23,356 bases of DNA, from contig NZ_JBASCU010000062.1 in NCBI RefSeq assembly GCF_049651805.1, positions 1-23,356 of the forward strand. Reading direction: 5' to 3'. Every line of letters begins with the position of its first letter. Position 1 is the stretch's first letter. This document shows, piece by piece, positions 6,824-14,900 of the stretch. The position numbers and the translations under genes are program-made. The notes under the pieces were generated by a model, which saw only the letters and a list, made by a program, of their open reading frames with translations, was not told the DNA's origin and did not search any database. This stretch comes from Pseudolysinimonas_A sp049651805 (GTDB lineage: Bacteria; Actinomycetota; Actinomycetes; Actinomycetales; Microbacteriaceae).

Positions 6824-7515
6824 TCGTTGGTGAGCGACGCATAGAAGCTGCGGGGCAGCCCGACCTCGGCGAAGAACGCCACGGCCGTCGCGGGGTCCCG
6901 CCGCTCGTAGGGCGAGTCGAGGCGCCCCTCGTACCAGCGGGCGGCCAGCCGCCAGAGCGTCGCCAGGTCGAACACCGCGCCCACCGGAACGCCGGTCGCG
7001 GCGCTCCACCGGTCGACGCAGTCCCGGCTGCAGAAGATGCGCTGCATGCTGCAGGTGCGCACCACGTCGTCCCACACCCGCGCGGCTTCGGTCGGAAAGT
7101 GCACCACCTGGTCACCCGCCGGCGGCCCCGAGCGGTCGACGACCCACGCGTGCGGCGTGCCGCAGCCCGGGCACTGCGTCGCGACGAGCGCCGACGGCTC
7201 GGCATGCACGAGGTGCGGGATCGCGAAGGCATCCCATGCACAGCCTCCCCAGTACAGCGTGCGCCCGCCCATCACCGAGAAGCCGAAGCTGGTCGACGCG
7301 AACGGATGGGCCAGCACGATCTGGCCGTCGCGCAGAACGAGGTGGTGCGCCTCGGCGAGCGCCTCGAGCCCGTGGGCGACCTCGGCGTTCGAGCGCCCGA
7401 CGGTGGTGGCGAGCGCGTCGACGGACGGGGGCCGGCCGGTCGCGGCGAACTCCCGGTACACCGCGAGCCGCAGCCGCTCCAGGTTCTCATCGAGGTCGGC
7501 CATGCGCGCTAGCAT
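6820..7515 (-). CDS. Alkylmercury lyase (MerB)-fold family protein
   Basis: This encodes 231 residues. An N-terminal winged-helix-like region (about 5-65: YREFAATGRPPSVDALATTVGRSNAEVAHGLEAL) precedes a MerB-type catalytic part. GGCAWDAFAIPHL carries Cys92 and Asp95, matching the MerB Cys96/Asp99 pair, and VRTCSMQRIFCS carries Cys155, the likely counterpart of MerB Cys159. Extra cysteines (CPGC at 115-118, CSRDC at 162-166) could bind a metal and are not in the classical enzyme. No merA, merR or merT lies nearby, so cleavage of organomercurials is not assured. The ATG at 7515 is favoured because GAGCAT lies 7 nt upstream, mirroring the divergent gene; an ATG at 7503 is possible. Confidence 0.75.
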   Translation of the reverse strand: MLARMADLDENLERLRLAVYREFAATGRPPSVDALATTVGRSNAEVAHGLEALAEAHHLVLRDGQIVLAHPFASTSFGFSVMGGRTLYWGGCAWDAFAIPHLVHAEPSALVATQCPGCGTPHAWVVDRSGPPAGDQVVHFPTEAARVWDDVVRTCSMQRIFCSRDCVDRWSAATGVPVGAVFDLATLWRLAARWYEGRLDSPYERRDPATAVAFFAEVGLPRSFYASLTND

Positions 7516-7528
7516 TCCCCAAATGCTC
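7510..7528. promoter_or_regulatory. Symmetric bidirectional leaderless promoter
   Basis: On the plus strand TAGCAT (7510-7515), 7 nt, then the ATG at 7523. On the minus strand GAGCAT (7528-7523), 7 nt, then the ATG at 7515. The core is a perfect inverted repeat AGCATT-CCCCA-AATGCT. Each -10 hexamer contains the complement of the other gene's ATG. No Shine-Dalgarno fits either start well. Confidence 0.5.
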
Positions 7529-8425
7529 AGCGTGCGCTATGCCCCGAGCGAACCGGTGTCGCTCGGTCTCGTGCTGGCGCCCCTGCGGCAGGGCCCCGGT
7601 GATCCCACCTGCCGCCACGACGCATCCGGCTGGTGGCTCGCGCTGAGCACTCCCGAGGGAAGCGCCACGCTACGCCTGCGCGAAGTGGCGGGTGGGGTGG
7701 AAGCGACCGCGTGGGGTGCGGGCGCCGAGCACGCGATCGCCGGCGTTCCCGATCTGCTCGGGGCGCGTGACGATTCCCAGGGCTTCGACCCGGCTCGGCA
7801 TCCGCTCGTCGCCGAGCTGCACCGCCGGTTCCCCGGGCTGCGGCTCACCCGTGCCGGTCGGGTGATGCCGTTCCTCGTGCCGACGGTGCTCGGGCAGAAG
7901 GTCACCGGGTTCGAGCAGAAGCGGGCCTGGCGGCAGCTCGTGACGCGGCACGGTGAGCCGGCTCCCGGCCCGGCACCCGCGGGAATGCGCGTCGCCCCGT
8001 CGTCCGCCGCGTGGAAGCGGGTGCCGTCGTGGCAGTGGCACACCGCGGGGGTCGGCCCGCAGCGCTCCGACACGGTCATGCGCGCGGTGGCGGTGGGCGA
8101 GTCGCTGGAACGCACCGCGACGATGGATGCGGCCGAGGCATCCCGACGCCTGCGCACCATCCCGGGGATCGGGGTGTGGACCGCCGCCGAAACCGTGCAG
8201 CGCTCACACGGTGACCCCGACGCGGTGAGCGTCGGCGACTTTCACATCAGCAAGGTCGTCGGTTGGGCGCTCACCGGCGCGCGCGTCGATGACGACGGGA
8301 TGCTCGAACTGCTCGAGCCGTGGCGCGGTCACCGCCAGCGCGTCGTGCGGCTCATCGAAGCGGCGGGTATCGGCTACGAGCGGCACGGGCCGCGCATGAC
8401 GATCGTCGACAACCGACGCCGCTGA
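7523..8425 (+). CDS. DNA-3-methyladenine glycosylase 2 family protein (AlkA-like)
   Basis: This encodes 300 residues. It is expected to excise alkylated bases from DNA. An N-terminal AlkA-N-like beta region (about 1-110, starting SEPVSLGLVLAPLRQGPGDPT) precedes the HhH-GPD domain, with the hairpin IPGIGVWTAAETV and VGDFHISK, whose Asp239 sits where the catalytic Asp of AlkA (Asp238 in E. coli) is found. The start fits the family: homologues begin only a few residues before the conserved APLRRGPGDPT-type motif. TAGCAT lies 7 nt upstream, with no Shine-Dalgarno. It is divergent from the MerB-fold gene with 7 bp between the start codons. No ada or methyltransferase gene is nearby. Confidence 0.87.
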   Translation: MLSVRYAPSEPVSLGLVLAPLRQGPGDPTCRHDASGWWLALSTPEGSATLRLREVAGGVEATAWGAGAEHAIAGVPDLLGARDDSQGFDPARHPLVAELHRRFPGLRLTRAGRVMPFLVPTVLGQKVTGFEQKRAWRQLVTRHGEPAPGPAPAGMRVAPSSAAWKRVPSWQWHTAGVGPQRSDTVMRAVAVGESLERTATMDAAEASRRLRTIPGIGVWTAAETVQRSHGDPDAVSVGDFHISKVVGWALTGARVDDDGMLELLEPWRGHRQRVVRLIEAAGIGYERHGPRMTIVDNRRR

Positions 8426-8495
8426 ACGCCCCGGGTGGCTGTGCTCGGTCGACATCCGGTTTCACGGTTCCCGCCACACCGGCTTAGCTGCGCGC

Positions 8496-9050
8496 ATGGA
8501 TCCGATTCGGCGCTTCACCCGCATGTTTCGCATCACGTTCGGCGCCCGCCGCCGCCCGCAGCTCGGCATCCACGACGTTTCAGTCGTGCACGACCGAGTC
8601 TGGCTGACCGACCTCGACGAGTTGCGGCACATGAACAACGGCGTCTACCTGGCGCTGCTCGACCACGCGCGGCTCGACCTGATGCTGCGATCCGGCGCCT
8701 GGCAGAAGATGCGCGACGCGAAGGTGTATCCGGTGGTGACCGCGCAGTCGATCGCCTACCGCAAGTCGCTGGAGCTCGGGCAGCGGTTCCAGATCGAGTC
8801 GCGCATCGTCGGCTACGACGACCGGGCGGTCTACATCGAGCAACGCGTGGTCTCGAAGGGCGAGATGTACGCCCGCGCTTTCGTGCAGGGGCGATTCCTG
8901 CGGGATACCGGCGGCGTCGCACCGATCGACGAGGTCGGTGCGACGGTCGGCGTGGTCACCGCCGATCACCCGGCTCCTGAGTGGCTGCGCGAGTGGTCGG
9001 GGAACGTGTCACTCCCGTCGACCCGGCAGCCCGCACCCTCCGACTGGTGA
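8496..9050 (+). CDS. Hotdog-fold acyl-CoA thioesterase family protein
   Basis: This encodes 184 residues. The motif WLTDLDELRHMNNGVYLALLDHARLDLMLRSGAW (about 32-65) is typical of the 4-hydroxybenzoyl-CoA-thioesterase/THEM6-like hotdog family, followed by the strand pattern YRKSLELGQRFQIESRIVGYDDRAVYIEQRVVSKGEMYARAFVQGRF. It probably hydrolyses an acyl thioester; the substrate cannot be told. The N-terminal basic stretch (RRFTRMFRITFGARRR) could touch the membrane. TTAGCT lies 6 nt before the ATG, with TTCACG (8461-8466) 17 nt farther upstream. It stands alone between alkA and a convergent oxidoreductase. Confidence 0.8.
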   Translation: MDPIRRFTRMFRITFGARRRPQLGIHDVSVVHDRVWLTDLDELRHMNNGVYLALLDHARLDLMLRSGAWQKMRDAKVYPVVTAQSIAYRKSLELGQRFQIESRIVGYDDRAVYIEQRVVSKGEMYARAFVQGRFLRDTGGVAPIDEVGATVGVVTADHPAPEWLREWSGNVSLPSTRQPAPSDW

Positions 9051-9057
9051 CCGGCGT

Positions 9058-9094
9058 GGTCTCGACACGCGCCTTCGGCGCTACTCGACCACCG
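9058..9094. repeat. REP-like 37-bp palindromic element (copy 1)
   Basis: The element runs GGTCTCGA...TCGACCACCG with an inner GCGCC/GGCGC stem. It matches the copy at 15399-15435, in opposite orientation, at 36 of 37 positions. It fills the gap between two convergent genes and could terminate both. Confidence 0.75.
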
Positions 9095-9096
9095 AG

Positions 9097-10662
9097 TTAG
9101 CTGCTCTCCAGCACGGCCATGGCGGCGTTGTGGCCGCCGATGCCGCTGACCGCACCGCCGCGCTGAGCGCCTGACCCGCACAGCAGGATGCGGTCGTGTT
9201 GAGTCGCGACGCCCCAGCGCTCGGCGGGGGTGCTCAGGGGCGCGTCGTCGTCGGCGAAGGGCCAGTCGAGCGGACCGTGGAAGATGTTGCCTCCCGGCAT
9301 CCGCAGCGCGTTCTCGAGGTCGAGCGTCGTCTTCGTCTCGATGCACGGCCGGCCGTCGCCGTCGGTGAGCACGAGGTCGGCGAGGGGCTCCCCGAGCACG
9401 GCGTCGAGCGAACGCAACACCGCCGTCTCGAACTCGGCGCGGCGCTCATCGTTGGTGTTTGCGTCGACCAGACGGTCGGGGGTCTGCAACGCGAACACGG
9501 TGAGGGTCTGCGCCCCCGAAGCCCGAAGTTCGGGCGAGAGGATGCTGGGGTCGGTGAGCGAGTGGCAGTAGATCTCGCACGGCATCGGGTCGGGCACGCG
9601 GCCGCCGGCTGCTTCGGCGTACGACGCCCCGAGCCGGTCCCAGCCCTCGTTCGCGTGGAAGGTGCCGCCGAACGCGGCCACCGGATCGACGGCGGCGTCA
9701 CGGAGCCGCGGCAGCCGCTTCAGCAGCAGGTTGACCTTGACCTGCGCCCCCTCGGGGCGGGGTGCGGTCTCGCCGAGCAGTCGCGCGAGCTCGTACGGCG
9801 CCACCCCCGACAGCACGGTGCCTGCGGCGATCCGGTGCTCGTCGTCGCCGCGACGGTAGGCGATCTCCCCGTCCGGCGTGATCGACGTGACCTCGGCATC
9901 CGAGACCAGCTCGGCACCCGCCTCGACCGCCGCGCGCCAGAGTTCGCCGCTGACCGCCCCCATGCCGCCGACGGGCACGTCCCAGTCACCGGTGCCGCCG
10001 CCGATCACGTGGTACAGGAAGCAGCGGTTGCCGTGCAGTTCCGGGTCGACGGGCGGCGCGAATGTGCCGATGAGGGCATCCGTCGCGACCACGCCCCGCA
10101 CGAGGTCGTGTGCGAATGTCGTCGCGATGGTGTCGCCGACGGGTCGTTCGATGAAGGCGTCCCAGGTGGCGTCGTCGCCGAGCATCCGGCGCGCCTCCGA
10201 CCGGGTCGGCAGCGGCTCGGTGACCGTCGGGAAGAGGGCTCGCGCGAGCCGGGACGTGGCCCCGTAGAACGACTCCCAGGCGGCGGCATCCGGGTTCGCG
10301 CCGATCGCGGCGAACGACGCGGCTGTGCCGGCGGGGTCGCCGGTGTCGACCAGCAGCCCGGTGGCGGTGCCGGGTTGCGGGGTGTACGACGAGTAACGCC
10401 GACGGGCGAGCCGGATGTCGAGCCCGAGGTCACGGACGATGCGCGGCGGCAGCAGACTCACCAGATAGGAGTACCGGGAGAGCCGCGCGGAGACGCCGGG
10501 GAAGGCCTCCGCCGACACGGCGGCCCCGCCGAACGATCCGAGCCGCTCGAGCAGCACGACGCGCGTGCCGGCCGACGCGAGGTAGGCGGCGGCGGTGAGG
10601 GCGTTGTGGCCGCCGCCGACGATGGCGACGTCGACCCTGATCGTGGGGTGGCGCTGCGTCAC
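9097..10662 (-). CDS. FAD-dependent phytoene desaturase/PYROXD2-like oxidoreductase
   Basis: This encodes 521 residues. The N-terminal dinucleotide-binding motif VDVAIVGGGHNALTAAAYLASAGTRVVLLER and the C-terminal LLCGSGAQRGGAVSGIGGHNAAM place it with CrtI-fold flavoproteins, closest in style to the PYROXD2-like group rather than true carotenoid desaturases. The GTG at 10662 overlaps the TGA of the MarR gene (GTGA), which fixes the start and shows translational coupling. Longer in-frame extensions run into marR in another frame and are arginine-rich shadow sequence. No other carotenoid genes are present, so a carotenoid role is not supported. The substrate is unknown. It is presumably co-expressed with, and possibly controlled by, the MarR regulator. 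Confidence 0.85.
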   Translation of the reverse strand: MTQRHPTIRVDVAIVGGGHNALTAAAYLASAGTRVVLLERLGSFGGAAVSAEAFPGVSARLSRYSYLVSLLPPRIVRDLGLDIRLARRRYSSYTPQPGTATGLLVDTGDPAGTAASFAAIGANPDAAAWESFYGATSRLARALFPTVTEPLPTRSEARRMLGDDATWDAFIERPVGDTIATTFAHDLVRGVVATDALIGTFAPPVDPELHGNRCFLYHVIGGGTGDWDVPVGGMGAVSGELWRAAVEAGAELVSDAEVTSITPDGEIAYRRGDDEHRIAAGTVLSGVAPYELARLLGETAPRPEGAQVKVNLLLKRLPRLRDAAVDPVAAFGGTFHANEGWDRLGASYAEAAGGRVPDPMPCEIYCHSLTDPSILSPELRASGAQTLTVFALQTPDRLVDANTNDERRAEFETAVLRSLDAVLGEPLADLVLTDGDGRPCIETKTTLDLENALRMPGGNIFHGPLDWPFADDDAPLSTPAERWGVATQHDRILLCGSGAQRGGAVSGIGGHNAAMAVLESS

Positions 10663-11156
10663 GCCACGCCGGATGCCTGCGCGGCCGCCTCGGATTCGCA
10701 GGCCGCGGTGAGCTTGTCGAGCACCCGCGTCATCGCCCGCAGCATGACCTGCTTCTCGTCGTCGTCGAGTTCGTCGAAGAACAGCTCGCGAATGGCGCCG
10801 GCGTGTTCGCGCATGGCGCCGAGCAGGGCGCGCTTGCCGTCGGTCGCGAGCGTCACCCAAGTGCCGCGGCCATCGCTCTCGCAGACGACCCGCTTGACGA
10901 GCCCGCGAGCCTCCATGCGGGCGACCTGGTGCGAGACGCGGCTCTTCTCCCAGGCGAGCAATTCGCCGAGTTCGCCGGTGCGCATGCGGCGATCGGGTGC
11001 GTCGAAGAGGGTGATGAGGATGCTGTGGTCGGCTTGGGAGATGCCGGCGTCGCGCTGGAGCTGCCGGTCGAGTTCCCGACCGAGGTGCTCGTTCATGCCG
11101 CGCATCGTGCGCCAGAGCGCCCAGTCGGCCTGCGGGATCTCGGAGACGGACGACAT
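10659..11156 (-). CDS. MarR family transcriptional regulator
   Basis: This encodes 165 residues. The winged helix is clear: ISQADHSILITLFDAPDRRMRTGELGELLAWEKSRVSHQVARMEARGLVKR, then the wing VCESDGRGTWVTLATDGKRAL, flanked by dimerisation helices. Proteins of this family usually repress their own and adjacent genes and respond to small phenolic or oxidant ligands. It is the first gene of a two-gene unit with the FAD oxidoreductase (GTGA overlap) and is divergent from an FMN reductase. TAGCAT (11163-11168, minus strand) lies 6 nt before the ATG, suggesting a leaderless mRNA. Perfect inverted repeats in the divergent region are candidate binding sites. Confidence 0.9.
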   Translation of the reverse strand: MSSVSEIPQADWALWRTMRGMNEHLGRELDRQLQRDAGISQADHSILITLFDAPDRRMRTGELGELLAWEKSRVSHQVARMEARGLVKRVVCESDGRGTWVTLATDGKRALLGAMREHAGAIRELFFDELDDDEKQVMLRAMTRVLDKLTAACESEAAAQASGVA

Positions 11157-11180
11157 GGCTCGATGCTACTCGGATCAGAT

Positions 11181-11223
11181 GGTTGACACATCTACTAACC
11201 GAGGTATCGTTGATGAGTCAACC
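11181..11223. promoter_or_regulatory. Divergent promoter region with candidate MarR operators
   Basis: For the rightward gene, TTGACA (11183-11188), 16 bp, TATCGT (11205-11210). A perfect palindrome GTTGA-TGAG-TCAAC (11209-11222) covers the -10 end and expected start point, and GGTTGAC (11181-11187) is mirrored by GTCAACC (11217-11223). These sites are well placed for repression by the adjacent MarR protein. Confidence 0.5.
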
Positions 11224-11272
11224 AACGGCGGGACGCCCGTTGTGGGTGTCCCCGAAGAAGGGAACCCACTCC

Positions 11273-11863
11273 GTGTCTCAGGTCCGCATCGCGATCATCC
11301 TCGGCAGTACCCGACCCGGCCGACGGGGAGAACCCGTCGCCCGCTGGGTGCTCGACCAGGCGACGGCGAGGGGCGATGCCGCTTACGAGCTGGTCGACCT
11401 CGCCGACTTCCCGCTGCCGCACCTCGACGAGCCGATGCCGCCGTCGATGGGCCGTTACGAGTTCGAGCACACCAAGAGGTGGTCGGACGTGATCGACGAC
11501 TTCGACGGCTACGTCTTCGTGACGCCCGAATACAACCGAGCGCCGTCCGGTGTGCTGAAGAACGCCCTCGACTACCTCTACGCCGAGTGGAACGACAAGG
11601 CCGCCGGCATCGTGAGCTACGGCGCCGCCGCCTCCGGGCTGCGGGCAGCCGAGGCACTACGGCTCATCCTCGGGGAGCTGCAGATCGCCGATGTGCGACA
11701 GAGCGTCGGCTTCTCGCTCATCCACGATTTCGAGAACTTCACCACCTTCGCGCCCGGCCCGCAGCACGCGCAGCACCTCGGGATTCAGCTCGATCAGGTC
11801 GTCGCGTGGGCCGGTGCACTTCGTGACGTCCGGGCGACCAAGGCGGCGCTCGCCGCGGCCTGA
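11273..11863 (+). CDS. NADPH-dependent FMN reductase family protein
   Basis: This encodes 196 residues. The flavodoxin-like fold shows IAIILGSTRPGRRGEPVARWV (phosphate-binding loop), FVTPEYNRAPSGVLKNALDYLYAEWNDKAAGIVSYG, and a C-terminal helix. The family includes FMN, quinone, azo-dye and chromate reductases; the substrate is not determinable here. The GTG at 11273 is preferred: AAGGGAA lies 9 nt upstream, and it sits just before the conserved beta strand. The in-frame ATG at 11213 falls at or before the expected transcription start (promoter at 11183-11210) and would add a non-conserved 20-residue extension. Divergence from marR suggests a redox or electrophile response. Confidence 0.85.
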   Translation: MSQVRIAIILGSTRPGRRGEPVARWVLDQATARGDAAYELVDLADFPLPHLDEPMPPSMGRYEFEHTKRWSDVIDDFDGYVFVTPEYNRAPSGVLKNALDYLYAEWNDKAAGIVSYGAAASGLRAAEALRLILGELQIADVRQSVGFSLIHDFENFTTFAPGPQHAQHLGIQLDQVVAWAGALRDVRATKAALAAA

Positions 11864-11872
11864 CCGGCGATC

Positions 11873-11905
11873 GGATGTCGCCCCTGCGATGCCGGGGGCG
11901 GCATC
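11873..11905 (+). terminator. Hairpin terminator after FMN reductase
   Basis: A 12-bp stem (GATGTCGCCCCC at 11873-11884 with GGGGGCGGCATC at 11894-11905) has one G-U pair and a 9-nt loop, beginning about 10 nt after the stop and ending just before the putA -10-like box. Confidence 0.65.
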
Positions 11906-11913
11906 CATCGGCT

Positions 11914-11919
11914 TATCCT
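11914..11919 (+). promoter_or_regulatory. Candidate leaderless -10 of putA
   Basis: TATCCT lies 7 nt before the putA ATG, and no Shine-Dalgarno is present between them. No good -35 is visible, because the expected place lies within the terminator hairpin. Confidence 0.4.
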
Positions 11920-11926
11920 CAGTGTC

Positions 11927-14900
11927 ATGCCGGATCACCGCCCGAGCGATCTCCCGAGCTTCGAAGCAGTCGAGCAGCAGGTGCTGCGCTGGCTGGACGC
12001 GACAGTCGGAGCCCCCGTCGACCCCGGCGCCGAGCGGCTCGCCGGGTTGCTGAAAGACCCCCGGGGCCTCGAGTTCACGCTCGGGTTCGTCGACCGCGTG
12101 ATCCGCCCCGAAGACCCGCGCGTCGCCGCGCGCAACCTCGAGCGCCTCTCGCGGCGGGTCCCGCAGTTCCTTCCCTGGTACCTCCGGGCGGCCGTGGTCG
12201 CCGGCGGCGGTTTCGGCATCCTGCTGCCCTGGGTGGTCATCCCGGTGGCCCGATGGGTGTTCCGCCAGCTCGTGCGGCACCTCATCGTCGACGCCACCCC
12301 GAAGCGCCTGACCCGCACGCTCGGAAAGCTGCGAAAGCCCGGGGTGCGGCTCAACGTCAACCTGCTCGGCGAAGCGGTGCTCGGAGAGCGTGAGGCGGCA
12401 CGACGGCTCGCGGGCATCGCCGAGTTGCTCGCCCGGCCCGACGTCGACTACGTGTCGGTCAAGGTCTCGGCGATCGCCAGCCAGCTTCCCCCGTGGGGAT
12501 TCGACGAGGCCGTCGAGCGGGTCGTCGACAAGCTGATCCCGATCTACGAGCAGGCCGCCCGCGCGCGCGGGCAGAAGTTCATCAACCTCGACATGGAGGA
12601 GTACCGCGACCTCGACCTGACGATCGCGGTGTTCACGCGGTTGCTCGCCCGGCCGGCGCTGATCGGACTCGAAGCCGGCATCGTGTTGCAGTCGTACCTG
12701 CCCGACGCCCTTCCGGCCCTGGAACGGCTGACCGCCTGGGCGCGCGAACGTGTGGCCGGCGGGGGCGCGGGCATCAAGGTGCGGGTCGTCAAGGGCGCCA
12801 ACCTCGCGATGGAACGGGTCGACGCCACCGTGCACGGCTGGCCGCTCGCGACGTGGGGCGAGAAGGTGCAGACGGATGCGCACTACAAGCGCATGCTCGA
12901 CTTCGCCCTGGAACCAGCGAACACCGACGCCGTGCGAATCGGTGTCGCCGGGCACAACCTGTTCGACCTCGCCTTCGCGCACTTGCTCGCGAAGAGCCGC
13001 GGGGTGTCGAGTCGCGTCGAGTTCGAGATGCTGCTCGGCATGGCGCCCGCGCTCGCCGATGCGGTGCGGGCAGACGCGGGTGGGGTGCTGCTCTACACGC
13101 CGGTCGTCACGCCCGACGAGTTCGACGCCGCGATCAGCTACCTCGTGCGCAGGCTCGAAGAGAACGCGAGCTCCGCGAACTTCCTCCCTGCGCTCGTCGA
13201 CATCGACGATCCCGAGGTCTTCGCCCGCGAAGCCGGCCGGTTCGCGGCATCCCTCGAACTGCTGGGCGCGCCGGTACCCACGGCACATCGCGTGCAGGAC
13301 CGTTCGCACCCGGCGGTGCCGAGGGCGCCCGAGTCGTTCGCGAACGAACCCGACAGCGACCCGGCCGCCGCCGGCAACCGCCCGTGGGCGCGCGGCGTGC
13401 TCGACCGGGCAGCGACATCCACCCTCGGCCGGGACACCCTCGCCGCCGCCCGGTTGGGCACGGTAGAGGCGGTGCGCGACCGGGTGCGGTCGGCCGCTGC
13501 GGCCGGCGTCGACTGGGGCCGAACGCCGGGAAGCACTCGCGCCGAGTACCTCGACCGCGCGGGGGAGGTGCTCGCTGCGTTCCGCAGTCGGTTCATCGAG
13601 GTGATGATCTCCGAGACCGGCAAAACCCTCGCCGAAGCGGACGTCGAGGTCAGCGAAGCGGTCGACTTCGCCCACTACTACGCCGAACGGGCGCGTGAGC
13701 TGGCCGGCATCCGCGGGGCCGTCTTCCGCCCGGTGCCGCTCACGGTCGTCACCCCGCCCTGGAACTTCCCGGTGTCGATCCCGGCGGGCGGCGTGCTCTC
13801 GGCGCTGGCGGCAGGCAGCGCCGTGCTGCTCAAGCCGGCGCCGCCGGCGGGGCGCTGCGGTGCCGTGCTCGCCGAAGCGCTCTGGGAGGCCGGGGTGCCG
13901 CGCGAGGTGTTCGGCCTCGTCGACGTCGCCGAAGACGAGACGGGCCGCAGCCTGATCACCGCGCCGGAAGTCGGTCGGGTGCTGCTCACCGGCTCGATCG
14001 AGACCGCGGCGCTCTTCTCGTCGTGGCGGCCCGACCTGCCGCTGCTCGCGGAGACCAGTGGCAAGAACGCGATCATCGTCACCCCGAGCGCCGACCTCGA
14101 CCTGGCCGTCGCCGACATCGTCAAGAGCGCGTTCGGCAACGCCGGGCAGAAGTGCTCGGCCGCGTCGCTCGCCATCCTGGTCGGGTCCGTCGGCACGTCA
14201 GAGCGGTTCCGGCGCCAGCTCGCGGATGCCGTCACGAGTCTCGCGGTCGGCCCGCCGAGCGACCCGGCGACCTACGTCGGCCCGCTCGTCGAACCGGCGA
14301 CCGGAAAACTCGCGCGCGGGCTGACGAAGCTCGGTGAGGGTGAGAGCTGGCTCGTCAAGCCGCGGCAGCTCGACGACACCGACCGGCTGTGGTCGCCCGG
14401 TGTGCGCGACGGAGTACAGCCGGGCAGCGACTTCCATCGCACCGAATTCTTCGGCCCCGTGCTCGGCCTCATGACGGCCGCGACCCTCGACGAGGCCCTC
14501 GCGCTGCAGAACGCGACCGACTACGGGCTCACCGCCGGCATCCACTCGCTCGACGTGCGCGAGGTCGCGATCTGGCTGGAGGAGGTGCAGGCGGGCAACC
14601 TCTACGTCAACCGACCCATCACCGGCGCCATCGTTCGGCGGCAGCCGTTCGGCGGGTGGAAGCGCTCGTCGGTCGGTGCGGGCGCGAAAGCCGGAGGGCC
14701 GAACACCCTCTTCGTGCTCGGTGACTGGGTTCCGGAACCGGTCGAGCCGAGCGACGAGCTCACCCTCGACGGGCTCGACGAGCGGGTGCGCACCGTGATC
14801 GAGGCCTTCCAGCCGGCGCTCGACTTCGCCGCCTTCGACCGGGTGCGCCGCGCCGCGTTCGACGACCAGGAGTGTTGGACGCGCGAGTTCGGCCGCAGCC

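Noticed and set aside
11183..11272. Earlier TTG or ATG (11213) start for the FMN reductase
   Set aside because: The TTG is the first codon of the -35 box TTGACA, and the ATG lies about at the expected transcription start without a Shine-Dalgarno; the GTG at 11273 has one and precedes the conserved strand.
9196..11826. 876-residue plus-strand open frame
   Set aside because: It runs antisense to the FAD oxidoreductase and marR genes, whose proteins have clear family motifs; its translation is Arg/Gly/His-rich low complexity, typical of the shadow frame in high-GC DNA.
11657..13675. 672-residue minus-strand open frame
   Set aside because: Antisense to the FMN reductase end and to the PRODH part of putA; no recognisable domain and composition like a shadow frame.
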